Notes: generated by a model from the letters alone, not told the origin. 64,000 bases of DNA from Aselliscus stoliczkanus (GCA_033961575.1 CM066740.1:16405501-16469500), one strand, 5' to 3'; shown: positions 13,215-24,924, numbered from the stretch's first letter. Numbers and translations are program-made.

Positions 13215-13591
13215 GAGGGGCCAGCCGAGTGGTGCATTGGCCAACTCTGAGCAGCAGGGCCCAGTTCGAATCCCACATGTGGGCCAGTGATACTGCGCCC
13301 TCTACAGCTAAGATGGTGAACAACAGCTCCACCTGGAGCTGGGCTCCCTTGAGTCACCAGCGACGGTGTAGGCTGCACCCCTGCTGCAGTGGGCTGCCAT
13401 GAGCTACTGTGAGTGGCCGGCAGCCAGTGTGAGCAGCTGGTAGCCAGGTGAGCTGCTGTGAGTCTCCATGAGTGGCCATCCAATGACCGGCGACAGATCT
13501 GCCTCATCCGGGAAGAGCACAATGATAATATCAACATGAGCCCACAATTCCCCAATAAAATCTTTAAAACAAACAAACAAACAAACAAACA
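13215..13591 (+). mobile_element. Long Ves-like SINE with CAAA tail
   Basis: The head GGCCAGCCGAGTGGTGCATT resembles the short SINE head. It is followed by GTTCGAATCCCACATGTGGG, a long body of GAGC/CTGCTGTGAG-like units, the 3' end AATTCCCCAATAAAATCTTT and an (AAAC)n tail. Short flanking AAAATAGG copies (13207-13214 and 13593-13600) are the likely target-site duplication. A 141-codon antisense frame here is a product of the SINE. Confidence 0.85.
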
Positions 13592-13764
13592 AAAAATAGG
13601 AAACAGGTGCCCCACCTCACCCTTATACAAGATGCTATAAGGACATGTAAGGACATCGAAGAACTAGTTAATGGGAAAGCTGACCACTGGTTAGAACTAG
13701 TCAGTAGAGAAAGCCCTCTGGCCTTTGGTAAGGAGATATTATAATTCATATAGTCTAAATGTTT

Positions 13765-13885
13765 CATTTTGAAGATCAGTCACTGAGATCCAAAGAGGTT
13801 GTGCTGTTCTGATGACACCTAGCTGTACATGGAAGAGCGAGGGTGGGAACCCAGATTTCCTAACTCCTAGTTCTTCCTATATATT
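13765..13885 (-). mobile_element. MIR fragment
   Basis: Antisense MIR order: GAGATCCAAAGAGGTTGTGC, a central CACCTAGCTGTACATGGAAG, then GTGGGAACCCAGATTTCCTA. Diverged and partial. Confidence 0.6.
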
Positions 13886-14029
13886 TCCATGATACCACAA
13901 ACTTCCCCATGTGTTGCTGGCTCAGAGCCATGTTTAAACTGTTCTCAGCCTTGTTGATGGAGATATTTCTTGTTCTATTAGAACAAGTATTAGAAAATAC
14001 TTTTTCCACATGCTGTTTCATACTTCGTT

Positions 14030-14495
14030 CCATTTCTTTACCCTGCTGCTATAACAAACTAAATTGTTTTCAGCCACACATTTAGTGGCTTACAACAATA
14101 CAATAAGTGTATTCCCTTACAATTTTGGAGGTCAGAAGTCTAATGTGTCTGTAGGGTTCCATTCCTTCTGGAGGTTCTTGTGGGCAAGCTACTTCTTAGC
14201 TTTTTCCAGCTCTTAGAGACTACCAGCATTCCTTGGCTCATGGTTCCATATCTCCTTTTCCATCATCACATCTTATAATATTGCATTCTACTAGCTATGA
14301 TTTCCTCTCTCTCTCCTTTAAGGATCCTGTGATTACACTGTCCCCACATGAGTAACCCTGGGTAATGGTCACCATCCCCAAGGCTTTACTTTAATCATAT
14401 CTGCAAAGTCCCTTTTGCCATCTAAGGTAACATTCACTGGTTCCAGGGATTAGAATGTGGAAATCTTTGGGGGCTGTTATTCTACCTACCACAGA
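14030..14495 (-). mobile_element. MLT1-type MaLR LTR
   Basis: Antisense MLT1 pattern: CTGCTGCTATAACAAACTAA, TTAGTGGCTTACAACAATAC, TTTTGGAGGTCAGAAGTCTA, GCATTCCTTGGCTCATGG and, near the end, TTAGAATGTGGAAATCTTTG. Full or nearly full LTR length and strongly diverged. Confidence 0.7.
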
Positions 14496-14499
14496 CAGC

Positions 14500-16440
14500 T
14501 ATCTGCCTTACAACCTAGAATCCCCAAATTATCCTTCTTTTTTACTGATAGTTCTGAATGTTTCCAATTAAACCACATCTATCAGTCTGCTCACATGCAT
14601 TTTTGCTAGCCATTCAGTCTCCCTCTGTGCCCCATCATGAATAAACAGATTTTTAGAATAAAGCTTTTCTAGAAAAGCAAGGCACTGACACCACCTACTC
14701 AAAAGACCGTCCGTCCATCTCAGCGTACCCTGACTATGAGGCAATGGTTGGGGAATGGATGTCTCAGAGCTTTCCCACAGCTCACTTTCCCCCTGTAAAC
14801 ATGTACTTCTATGAGATTATTAACTAATTTTTAGGTTAAAAAAAATCATCTTTAAATTCTACCATGCATATTTGGGGTTCAGATTAGGAGAGGCTTGCCT
14901 TCTTCTTTTTGGATATAGGTCATATTTGAATGATTGTCAGCAGAAATCTCACTGATGAATTTATGTAATCATTGGTCCTTTATCTAAACCTATGGCCTTC
15001 AACACTGAAAGGGCTCAATGGAGGGTCATCAGGGAGCTGGACCTCTTGGGACTGTGCAGAGTCACCTGATCATTTTTCTGGAAAGACTGGACTAGAACTT
15101 CCATTAGATTTTTAAAGAGGTTAGTGACCCAGGAAAGGGTAATGACCAACTGAGTTGATGGCAGCTGGTCTATTTTCCATTTCCCCAAGAGCTAAAGGCC
15201 CTTAGAAGTACACTGCATAGATATATTTTTAATACCTGATCTTTTTTTTAGCAGCAACTCAACTCTTAATTCACATGAAAATAGACCTCCCACTGAAGCC
15301 CATGTCTTTTTCATGGTTAGCAACAAAAGGTTTATTTTGTTTTTGCTGGTAGAGTCTGAGATATCTTTAGAACAAGATACGGGAAACCTGTTACGTGTAA
15401 TCTGAATCTTGGATAGGCAATATATAATTTGTTTAGACAGGGATTAAAGATAAAAAGTGTTGTTTGTTTGTTTCTTATATCCTGAATACCTGTTATTTTA
15501 TTTGCATTTTTTTCTTGCCATATGCTTTTCTTTGGAACTGAAGACTAATTTGTTTTAGTGTTTCGCCATACATTTCTCCCTCACCTTTGATTACTCTTTA
15601 CCCCTTCTCCTGACTCCTTAAGTTTCCTCATGAAGAATGTATGATATTTTCCTGCCTTTATCATTCACTTTGCCTTCACCTTCAGTTTACTCTTATCTTT
15701 CCTTACAGGAACCCAAAGGATGAGGTCTGACTTTTGGAATTTGCTTAGCTTTTATAATTATCAGATAGATGAGGCTTAACAATAGCAAAGAAATATTGTC
15801 TATGGATAAGGCATAATAGCAAATGAAGTTCAATGTTGTACTGATTGAGTCACTCCATATAATTTAAAACTTAGTGAGGAATACGTAGATGACCAAAAGT
15901 GATTACTTATGCTTTGGGAATCATAAAAGTGTTTAAAAACAGGTACAATTTGGAATGAAGTCAGTTGATTATGAAAGGGAATTCATTAAGGTTCACTGAT
16001 TTGGCAAACCAGCTTCAAAACACCAGACAAAAGAAAGAGCCTTTCACAGAATGGAATCTCCTTTCTCATATTAAAAAAAAAAAATTTTTAATATGTGGTG
16101 TTTTGGAGAGAATTATTCCTTTGGCCTTAAATAAGATATATATGAATTTTCTTTGAAGACACTGGGACGTTATGCAAAAATAATGCTTAACAATTATGAA
16201 AGGAATATGATGTTTTTGATAAAACTCATTTATGTTCATTTTTATGTAGAACAAGAATTTATAAGTCTCATTTGGCCTGACTTAACCATTTTGTAAATAG
16301 GGAAAAGAAGAGGTCAGGGTAGATGGTTTTTACAGCATTGTGCAACTTCTTAGTGACAAAGTTGGTGATAAAACCCAAGACTCTAGACCCCAACCCAGTG
16401 AGGTTTCATTATTCCATAGAAAGAGGAACAGGTTGAATGC
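14500..16440. other. Non-coding stretch
   Basis: A perfect 16-base palindrome GCTTTTCTAGAAAAGC sits at 14663-14678. Otherwise AT-rich sequence with no supported exon or recognised repeat. Confidence 0.45.
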
Positions 16441-16454
16441 TGAAGGAAATAGAT

Positions 16455-17315
16455 TTCACACCTTGTGAATTTAAACCACGATGAGGTATGCCTACACCCA
16501 CCAGCAAGGCTAAAATTGAAAAGACTGACAATACCAAGTGTTGCCTAGGACATGGAACAACTGGAGCGGTCAGACATGGCTGGTGGGAGTTGGAAAGGGC
16601 ACAGTTGGGCCGGCCGAGTGGCGCGGTGGTTAAGCGCTGGCTTGGGAAGCCAGCGGCCCCGGTTCGGGTCCCACATATGAGGGCCAGTGACACTGCCCTC
16701 AAAACAAAACAAAACAAAACAATAATAAAGAAAAGGGCACAGCCACTGTGGAGAGCAGTTTGGCAGCTTCTAGCGTGAAACACACTCACCCTATGGCCCA
16801 ACAGTTCTGCTCTTACTCATTTACCCAAGAGAAAGGCCTATGTATGAATGTGTATGACAGCCTTATCATTATAACAATGAAAAGTTGGAAACAGCACATA
16901 TGTTCAACTGGTGAACAGATAGATTGTGGTATTATTTATATAATGGAATACTGCTACTCAGCAATGAAAAGGAAGGGACTGCTGATACTAGCAACGTTGT
17001 GGCTGGAACTCAAAAACATTATGTTGAGAGAAAGAAACAGACACAACAGGAGCATATTTCACATCATCCCATTTATATAACGTCCTAGAACAGACAAAAC
17101 TAATTGATAGCAATAGGAGCCAGAGGGGTGAGGGGGGGAGTTGACGGCAAAAGGGCACGAGGAAACTTTTGGGGTGAGGGAAGTTTTATAGGTTGCTTCA
17201 GGTGGTGGTTACATCGGCATTTTCGTTAATCGAAACTCATCAGATTGTACACTTATAAAGGGATGCCTTTTATTGTATATAAATTGTACCTCAATAAAGT
17301 TGATTTTTTTTAAAA
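16455..17315 (+). mobile_element. L1M 3' region (end of ORF2 plus 3' UTR), split by a SINE
   Basis: Starts near TTAAACCACGATGAGGTATG and follows the L1 3' sequence closely: AAGACTGACAATACCAAGTG, TACTGCTACTCAGCAATGAA, AGGGCACGAGGAAACTTTTG and finally TGTACCTCAATAAAGTTGAT with an A-rich end. The SINE at 16605-16731 interrupts it. Several short frames in it are remnants of ORF2 with stops; the copy is dead. Confidence 0.88.
16605..16731 (+). mobile_element. Short tRNA-derived SINE inside an L1
   Basis: Near-consensus copy (GGCCGGCCGAGTGGCGCGGT to GACACTGCCCTC) with an (AAAAC)n tail. An 11-base duplication AAAGGGCACAG flanks it at 16594-16604 and 16732-16742, both within the L1, so the SINE is the younger element. 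Confidence 0.93.
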
Positions 17316-17321
17316 AATAAG

Positions 17322-17431
17322 AGGGCCAGCTGGGTGGCATGGTGGTTAAGCACTAGCTTGGGAAGCCAGCGGCCTCGGTTCAGGTCCCATATATGAGGGC
17401 CAGTGACACTGCCCTCAAAAAAAAAAAGAAA
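17322..17431 (+). mobile_element. Short tRNA-derived SINE at an L1 tail
   Basis: A more diverged copy (GGCCAGCTGGGTGGCATGGT) placed directly after the A-rich end of the upstream L1. AAATAAGA occurs on both sides and is probably the trace of the duplication. Confidence 0.85.
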
Positions 17432-18635
17432 TAAGATAATGACAAGCTAAGGTATTGAACAACAAAGCACAGTTGGTATAGAACAGAAAATATTTTTACC
17501 ATGCCATCAAATGTTCTCCAATCTCATTTTCTCTCTCAAAATTGTGGTCCTTCTGTTATTGTCCCCTTGCCACTTGTCTGAGAACACAAGACATAATGGC
17601 AAGTAAATGTACCATTGTGAAAAAAAAAACTGAACAATCCGCCCATGCGCATTTCCACAAGCAAGTGTCTCCCGTGCTTGAGGATATTTTTTGCCATCTT
17701 CAGCAGTAATCATGGGAATCATTTAGAGCTTCAGTTATTAATTCTTCTTCAGTTATCCCAATTCTACCAGCACAACTACATATGCCAATAAAATGAAGCC
17801 TGGAGAAATGCCAAGATCTTTTTAGTTCTCTAGAAGGAAGTTTAGAGGATTTGTAGACTGAGTAGGTTAAATTCACAGCCATATTCTTTGCTAAAAAAAA
17901 AAAAAAATCTAAAAATAAAAACGTTGGCATCACAGTTGGTGTTCCGAGTCATATTTTAAATCCTGTAAGCCTGTAGCTTAGCAAAATGCTATTCAGAAAA
18001 CCCTACACTGCACATACAGTGTATCTCTGTCTTGCCAACTCCTCTGCCAGCTTCTTACAGACATTTCTTTCCGCAGTGTCTAAGACTAGAATTGAAGTCA
18101 TATGAGTCCCCTTGAAACGAGGTCTAGACATAAGGTGAGAGTAGCGCTGCTTCTAACTGAGTTAAAGATTGCCAAGAGCCTTCTCTTTACGTGCTGGAGG
18201 ATTATTAAGTAACTGTTAGAACCCAAGGCCTATTATGGAGAAGCAAATTGATTAAAATTAGTGATTATATTCATTCCAGTTTTCTTTTGCACAAGAAAAC
18301 CAAATAATGCCTCCAGTATTCTTTGTTGCAATTTGCCTATGTTACTTTCACATTGGGTGCATTTATTAGTTCATTCATGGAACATTGATGACCTATCGTA
18401 TGACAGGTGATTTGCTAGACAACAAGATATAAACATGAAAAAGCACAGTGTCTGTCCTTCAGGAACCTACACAGTTCAATAAGGAGGCAGGCATGCAAAC
18501 AAATCCTTTTATTGTAATAAATACAGTTGCTAGAATAAGGCATGTGCAAGGGCAGCTGGTGTGTGCCAGCCTGGGAATGTTAAGTCCGTCTGGTCTAATG
18601 TGGAATTTCAGGACAATATTTCCTTATCGGTTTTC
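17432..18635. other. Non-coding stretch
   Basis: AT-rich sequence with A runs at 17620 and 17894. The part near 18390-18500 looks like a very old repeat, but I could not assign it. Confidence 0.4.
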
Positions 18636-18639
18636 TGTC

Positions 18640-19235
18640 AGGATGACCTATTCGTTGATGAAAGTGGGGTAGTAAATCCCCACTATTACTGTATTGTCTA
18701 TGTCTGCTTTCAGATCTTTGAATATTTGTTTTATATATTTAGGTGCCCATATATTGGGTGCATAATGTTTATAAGTGTTATATATACCCTCTTGTTGGAT
18801 TGGCCTCCAATCATTATACAATGATCTTCTCTGTCATTCATTTCAGTCTTGGTCTTAAAGTTTATTTTGTTGGATATAAGTACAACTATCCCAGCTTTCT
18901 TTTGGTTTCCATTTTCATGGAAAATACATATCTTTCCAGCTCTTCACTTTCAGTCTCTGATGAGTCTACATCTGAAATGAGTATAGATGGGTCTTGTTTT
19001 GTTTTGTTTTTTATCCATTCAGGCATTCTATGTCTCTTGATTGGAGAATTTAGTTTATTTGCATTTAAAGTAGTTGCTGACAGGCATGTACTTACTGCCA
19101 TTTTGTTCATTGTTTTCTGGATGTTTTGTATTTCCTCTGTTCCTTTCTTCTTGTCTTGCTTTCTTCCTTTGTGATTTTCTATAGTGGTATGTTTAGATTC
19201 CTTTCTCTTTTGTGTGCATATCTGGGAATGTCAGG
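18640..19235 (-). mobile_element. L1 ORF2 fragment, antisense
   Basis: The + strand shows the usual antisense ORF2 phrases: GATCTTCTCTGTCATTCATT, TTAAAGTTTATTTTGTTGGA, ATCCCAGCTTTCTTTTGGTT, and CTCTTGATTGGAGAATTTAG with TTTGCATTTAAAGTAGTTG. The 143-codon + frame at 18743-19174 reads the wrong strand of this L1 and is not a gene. Confidence 0.75.
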
Positions 19236-19449
19236 CAGGAATGGATAGAAAGCCTCATTTGAGCTACAATGGGGTGGTGGCTACTCTACCAGGCTCACCA
19301 TGAGGCCAGGAATGGCTGCTGCAAAGGCTCAGAGACAGTTCGTGGGGAACTATGAGTGGATTGGTATTGCTGGAAGGTGAAATGGGAGGTGGGTAGTTAT
19401 GGGAATTGAGACTCGTGTGTATTACAGAAGACTTGAGACTTCCTGTAGG

Positions 19450-19655
19450 GTGGTGGTCCTCAGTTACATGCATTTGAATCATCTGGAAAGCTTCTGTGTA
19501 TTTTAATCATCTGAAAAGCTTTTTTTTTTAAATGTTCATACCTGGATCTCCTGATTGTTGAATTATAATCTTCAGGAAGAGGATCCTAGCATGTATTTTT
19601 CTTTAAAATGTTCATGGATGATTCTGATTTGTAGCCAGATTATCTGTGATTTGTA
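19450..19655. mobile_element. MER5-like hAT fragment
   Basis: GGTGGTCCTCAGTTACATGC, then AATCATCTGGAAAGCTT repeated with one change 28 bases later, then CTGATTCTGATTTG-like sequence near the end. Non-autonomous DNA transposon remnant with an internal duplication. Confidence 0.5.
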
Positions 19656-20663
19656 AGTAATGAGTATTCACTGAAGCCGTTTGCACAGGGACATGTCATG
19701 ACCTGACATGTTTACACTGAAAACTGGAGAGCTTTTTTATGAACCGGTGTCTGTCTTGTATACGTTGCTTCTGTAGCTGGAAATAGGTCATTATCATTTT
19801 CCTCCATTCAGAATACTTAGGAGGTAATTGTTCTAGACAGAAAGGAATCATCCATTCCAGTTACCTCTGCATCCTGTTGTAGGAGCCCACCCACCTCGTC
19901 GCTGCATCTGCCTCTTCATCACACCAGTGCAAAACTGAAGGCTGATATGATTTCACTCTATAGCTATTTAGGGATCATTTTAATGGAACTGAATAAGCTT
20001 TTTATCTTTCTAACTCCAGGTGTGCCACTCGGTCTAAAAAGTAACCCATGGAAACCAAAACAGCTATTCTACTCAACCTTTTCTATGGCAGGACTGTGGC
20101 AAAATAATAGCTGTGGTGTTGGACATGTCAAACCAGCCAGCTCTCTGAACTGGAACTACATCCAAGTGTAAAGGAGAAAGCCTGATTTAAACACACCACT
20201 AGTGGAACCCTCCTTTGTTCCTGCTTTTCTCCTCTCTGTGTAAGGAGATGCTGCTGGCTACACACAGTGAGAGAGAAAGGCAGAGAAACGTTCCCATCTG
20301 AACAGGAACTGCTGAATGCGTTTTTAGCCTCGAGAAGCTAGAGGATGCTTTTGTAAGAAAGGATTTCTTCCTCAGGAATTTAACTTGGAAGGAAAGCCAT
20401 CTTTACAGAACCCATTTGAGACATGTCAGTACATCTCACTTTAAGCAGAGAGGTGCCGAGTGGCCACTGGGAAGGGAGAAAGTGTTTATTATGAAATGGG
20501 AGGCCTAGCAAGGTGAGATGAAGAAACTACTGGGTCTTGGAGTATGTGGGCTGGAACAGGGTTATTTCTGCTATTCCTGAAAAGATATCTGGCCACATAT
20601 TACTATAGGAGGGTATCCTCCCTAGTGTCAAGACCCAGGTGACAAATAAGAAAGTCAGGTAAT

Positions 20664-21493
20664 TGTCTGTGAGCACTCACGTATGTTGGTAAGGATGTAA
20701 AATATATTTATTCCCTTAGAACACAATCAAAAATGTGTGAAAGCCATGGGGTTTAAACCAGGGTCAGCAAACTTTTTCTGTAAAAACCTAGATAGTAAAA
20801 AATGTTGTTTTTTGGGGCTCTATGATCTCTGTTGCAACCATTCAACAGTTTTTCTAGCATGAAAGCAGCCATAGACAATACATGAACAAACAGGTGTAGC
20901 TTGGTTCCCATAAAGTATTTTGTACAAAAACAGGCAGCCAGTGGATTTGGCCCGCAGGCTAGAAGATCAAAAGAAATGAGACTCTTTCCACTTAGACTCT
21001 CTACAAATGAGAAAAAATAGGTATTAACTTGACACCAAAAAAACTGCTCTATCAGTTGTAAAGTGATTCACATTTGAACACATGGGAAAGGATGTGACGT
21101 TTTTAATAGTGTCCTAATATACTTGCTACCTCTTATTTTCCATTTTACCTTTTTGACACAAGGTTTCACACCAGGCTTCAAAAGATTTCTGAAATAATTC
21201 CTACTTTTCCCTACTGAAACCCCTTTGGATTACTGATTTCCTATTCACTTCTTTAATCTATTTCATATGCTTCTTTGAAAATCTAATATGCCCACCTTCC
21301 TTCTCTTTCAAGTGATCCTCATCAGCATTTCCCAATTAATGAATGATATTGCCTCAATGGGGCTCTCAGTGCTTTCCAACTTTAAGTCTATTTATCAGAT
21401 TTGGTCCATTCTCTGGTATGTAATTTATGACTATGACTGCTGTGAAAATAAATAATACAAATATGAATTCACAAACATGCAAAAAAAAAAAAA
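20664..21493 (+). pseudogene. Polyadenylated retrocopy of an unidentified transcript 3' end
   Basis: An 830-base block is flanked by a perfect 16-base duplication AAGAAAGTCAGGTAAT (20648-20663 and 21494-21509). It ends with AATAAA at 21447-21452, 28 bases before an uninterrupted run of 15 A (21481-21495). The upstream junction AT|AAGAAA resembles the L1 endonuclease target TT|AAAA. These are the marks of an L1-mobilised, 5'-truncated cDNA inserted in the same orientation as OSBPL3. No long frame is present, so the source is probably a 3' UTR or noncoding RNA. A hAT remnant at 20759-20962 lies inside and was probably part of the source RNA. I cannot name the parent gene. Confidence 0.82.
20759..20962 (+). 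mobile_element. hAT-type (MER) DNA transposon remnant
   Basis: Begins CAGGGTCAGCAAACTTTTTC and continues AAAGCAGCCATAGACAATAC and AAAACAGGCAGCCAGTGGAT, then GGCCCGCAGGCTAG. The right terminal repeat is missing. It lies wholly within the retrocopy. Confidence 0.8.
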
Positions 21494-21845
21494 AAGAAAG
21501 TCAGGTAATATACCGACCTCACCCCCTCTCTCTCCACATGCTTCTGGGTTTTATGTTGAAAGGGGTAACTGAGGGGAGTTTGTTATTCTAGCTATAAGTC
21601 AGTGGAAAGCCTACCAGGCTCTTGGCTCCTGTGATCATATATGTGATACTTAAAAGACCGAACTCTGTGGTCATACCGTTCAGTAATCTTTAAAGCATTT
21701 TTTGAATGTTAATCATATGTATAGGTCCACTGTGCTAGTCTGTTATAAAGACCCAAAGACATATATAAAAATGATAAATTGCTATGCCTCCTCCCTTGTC
21801 TCCTTTGCATATACATATGTACGCACATAAAAAAAGACATGAAAA

Positions 21846-21950
21846 GGCCGGCCAAGTGGCGCAGTGGTTAAGCACTGGCTTGGGAAGCCAGCGGCCCCGC
21901 ACATATGAGAGCCAGTGACACTGCTCTCAAAAAAAAAAAAAAGAAAAAAA
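21846..21950 (+). mobile_element. Short tRNA-derived SINE with B-box deletion
   Basis: Typical head and tail, but GCGGCCCC is joined directly to GCACATATGAG, removing about 11 bases that hold the B box. A 15-base duplication with one mismatch (21831-21845 and 21951-21965) fixes the ends. Confidence 0.92.
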
Positions 21951-22214
21951 AGAAAGACATGAAAAAGAGGACACTAATAGCAGCTATATATAGTTGATTT
22001 GTTTTAGCCCTGAAGAAGGGAAACACCCTGAGCCAGGACAAATCTTAATTCTGGGGTGGACCCTTGAGCACAGTTACAGATCTAAGTAGCCAAGGACAGA
22101 GGGGATCTTGTCACACATGAACAGCCTCTGGCTGCCATCAGGTTGGTGAGCCGCTCAGAAGCTTTGGGGCAGATACCTCAGTTAGCTGGAGATCACCCAC
22201 ATCATCAAAACACT

Positions 22215-22256
22215 GAAAAATGGAATTGACAAAAAAGAAAGAAAAATGGAATTGAC
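22215..22256. repeat. Direct repeat with A-rich spacer (tail-only insertion scar)
   Basis: GAAAAATGGAATTGAC occurs at 22215-22230 and again, unchanged, at 22241-22256, separated only by AAAAAAGAAA. This is what an extremely 5'-truncated retrotransposition would leave, with only the A tail inserted. Replication slippage is an alternative. Confidence 0.75.
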
Positions 22257-22539
22257 TGCCTCAAAAAGTAATAAGAAGCCCCGATATGGAGTAGCTACAG
22301 CAATGAAACCTAGCGTGACACTAGGTGGGCAGGTATTGAGGACATTTTTAGTTATAAATGTCAGCGTGACCTCATTGGAAAGAAAATTGGGTAACCACAG
22401 TTGTCTGTTGGTAATTCTCTGGATTCTTCAGTAAGTAGGAATCCACACTGGGTATCATAGGAATAGGAAAGTCACAACTGGAGAAAAACAAGTACAAAGG
22501 TGTAAACGGATAGACTCTTGCTACTTTTTTCCCTCTCAT

Positions 22540-23030
22540 TTTAAGCGATTAAATATATCATGTTGAATATGTTCTCATTATAAAAATGTTGAAAATGCAG
22601 ACAATTAAAATCCCCATTGATTAGACCCCCATCATCTCTTTGGCTGTTTATGTGATCAGCATTTTCAAAATACATTTTTACATGATTCTATGTACTTTTT
22701 AGATTCATCATTTTTCTTTTAACATGAACAGTTTACATGTTACATTCTTCATAAATATTTTTAGAGGCAATATTATTCAGGATATGAGATAATATGTTGT
22801 AGACATAACTTGCTTAATTTTTCCTCTACTATTGGACATTAAGGTTGTATTCACTTTCCACCCTATGACAAATATTTGGTAAGAGGGGGAGGATATTTTC
22901 TAACATTTTGATCACAATTAGTAAATAGGTTTCCCAAATATTTTCATTTATTTATACTGGTATCAGCAATATGTGTCGAAATCTGCCAGTTCTTCCTTTC
23001 ATTGAGTATTGATATTTACAATTACTTTTC
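22540..23030 (-). mobile_element. Possible old LINE fragment
   Basis: TTCCTCTACTATTGGACATT and AAGGTTGTATTCACTTTCCA resemble antisense L1M or HAL1 3' regions. The rest is too diverged to place. Confidence 0.35.
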
Positions 23031-23049
23031 TAGTGTTATACATGGAAAA

Positions 23050-24920
23050 CAGTGTTTGAAGCTGGATCCAGAAAGGGAGGGTGTTATTGGACTGATGCAG
23101 GGGTAACTCACAGGGCTCCAGGGCAGGAAGCAAGAAGCAAGGCTGGAACTTGGCAGGTTAAACATTTAATTGGTAGAAAGCCACCAAGCCAACCCCTTTC
23201 CCCACCAGGTTGCCCACCAGCCTCAGCAGTCTGATTTGTTTCTCTTTGTGTGTCTGATGCTTTGCCCCTGGCTCAGTCTCTTTGCATTGTCTGTCTGTGT
23301 GTCTCACTCTGAATTTCTCTGTGCCTGTGGTCTAATTTTTGTTGTCTGTCTTTCAGTCCCTCTCTCTGTCTGCCTGCCTTGCTTTCCCATTATCTCATTG
23401 TTGCTTTCCCCTGCACATGGCTAAAAATAGCTAAGTCCCATGGCTACCAAAGTTGGCCTCTGTCCCTCCCTGTGTCTACCTTCCAAATTCTGGACAAAGT
23501 GAATCTGGTTGGTTCAGCTTGGTCGGTACAATGGCTGTTCTTGCTTGGGGTCCTCACCTCAGTCGCCGGGCAGGGGAGGGGAGGAAAGGAGCACAGGGAG
23601 AGGCCTGTTCTCAGAGAAAAGGGTGCTGAGGAGCAGAGCCCCTCCTACAGATGAGACCGTGTGGCGTCCCAACCCCCCAGTCATGATGAGCTCCATTCTG
23701 CAGTGAATTCAGCAAGTGTTTTGTGTTCTTTGGTGGGCCTGTTAAAGAAGGAACTGAGATTCGCAAAGACTCTCCCTTGAAGTATAATCCTCTCTTGAAA
23801 GATAATCTATCATAATTGATGGAACTAGCTTCTAGGTTTAGGCTTGCTATCCCTAAGGGTGAAGAAGAATTTGCTTAATTGGTCCCATTGCTACTACAGT
23901 GTGTGTGTAGGGAGGGGGAGTTATACTGCACAGACTCTTGATGCCCATATTATATGTTTGCTTTTTATTTCTCTCTCATTTTTTTTCTGCTCCTAAAAAG
24001 GTGACTCAACCCTGGCTTATATTTTATTTTATTTTTTCCTTTTGTATTGACCCTAAGGCAATTAGTTTAATTTGTATTCAGAATTAACCCTGTGGTTTTC
24101 AGTAAGGAGGTTGATCCATCACTTTTCCCCAAGAAGCTCCCAATCAGCGAGAGTGTGGCAGGTCCTGTGGAGGGTGGGGGTGGGGAGAGTCGGGGGAACA
24201 CAGATCCTTGACCTGAAAACCTGAAGCCTGGCTGGGAGATTAGGCACAAATAGCAGGATTGACAGCAAGGCTGTGAGTCAGAACCAGGTGATCAGGCTAG
24301 AATAAGGTCAGATTGAGGACTAGGGACTAAGCTGACAGTTCCGAGTAAATCGAAGAGAGCTAGGAGCGGGGATAAGGAGAGGGTGGGAGAAGACTAGCAA
24401 GGGTGGCTTGCATTATTACAACTCTCATTAGGGGTTATGATAATGATGAATCACATAAATATCCTATTTCTTTAATTGTTTAATGAGTGATACATACCAG
24501 GGGTGTCAATAAAAAAAATGTGTACACATGACTTGTATTCATCTTTTGTTATCAGAAATATTGAGTATTACAGTTTTAATACAGTTTGTTTTTCCTTCTT
24601 TAAAATGGTATACATTTTCTTTTTTGCACCCTCTGTATTTGTGAAACTACATTCTAAAGGCACCAAGGTATCTGCTGAAAACTTAATTTCCCTCCCACCC
24701 TGGTCGTTCAGCCACACAGTTCCCTGGGTGGGAAGTTTCCTGGTGAGGAAATCAAGGCGCAAAGAGGCAAATTGCTCAAGGTCACACTGGTAAGGGCAGC
24801 CCTGCCTTTCTAACACCGAACTTGTGCTGTGTCCTGTCTACCTTATTGCGCTCTGTTGGGACACTTCACAACACAGCCCAGACACTCAGCATTTATGAAT
24901 AGTTATTATTAATATATTTT
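23050..24920. other. Non-coding stretch with pyrimidine-rich low complexity
   Basis: At 23230-23400 the + strand is a loose mix of CTGTCTGT, TGTGTCTC and CCTCTCTCTG. 23550-23600 is locally GC-rich (GTCGCCGGGCAGGGGAGGGG). An antisense MIR fragment is likely at 24730-24835 (GCAAAGAGGCAAATTGCTCA, then GGTCACACTGG). Nothing supports an exon. Confidence 0.45.
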
Positions 24921-24924
24921 TTCT

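Noticed and set aside
13205..13630. 141-codon open frame on the minus strand
   Set aside because: It is the antisense reading of the long Ves-like SINE.
16748..17080. 110-codon + frame
   Set aside because: It is part of the decayed L1 3' region and starts next to a SINE insertion.
18743..19174. 143-codon open frame on the + strand
   Set aside because: It reads the antisense strand of an L1 ORF2 remnant.
23550..23600. Possible CpG-island first exon of OSBPL3
   Set aside because: Too short, with only a few CpGs and no donor site I could support.
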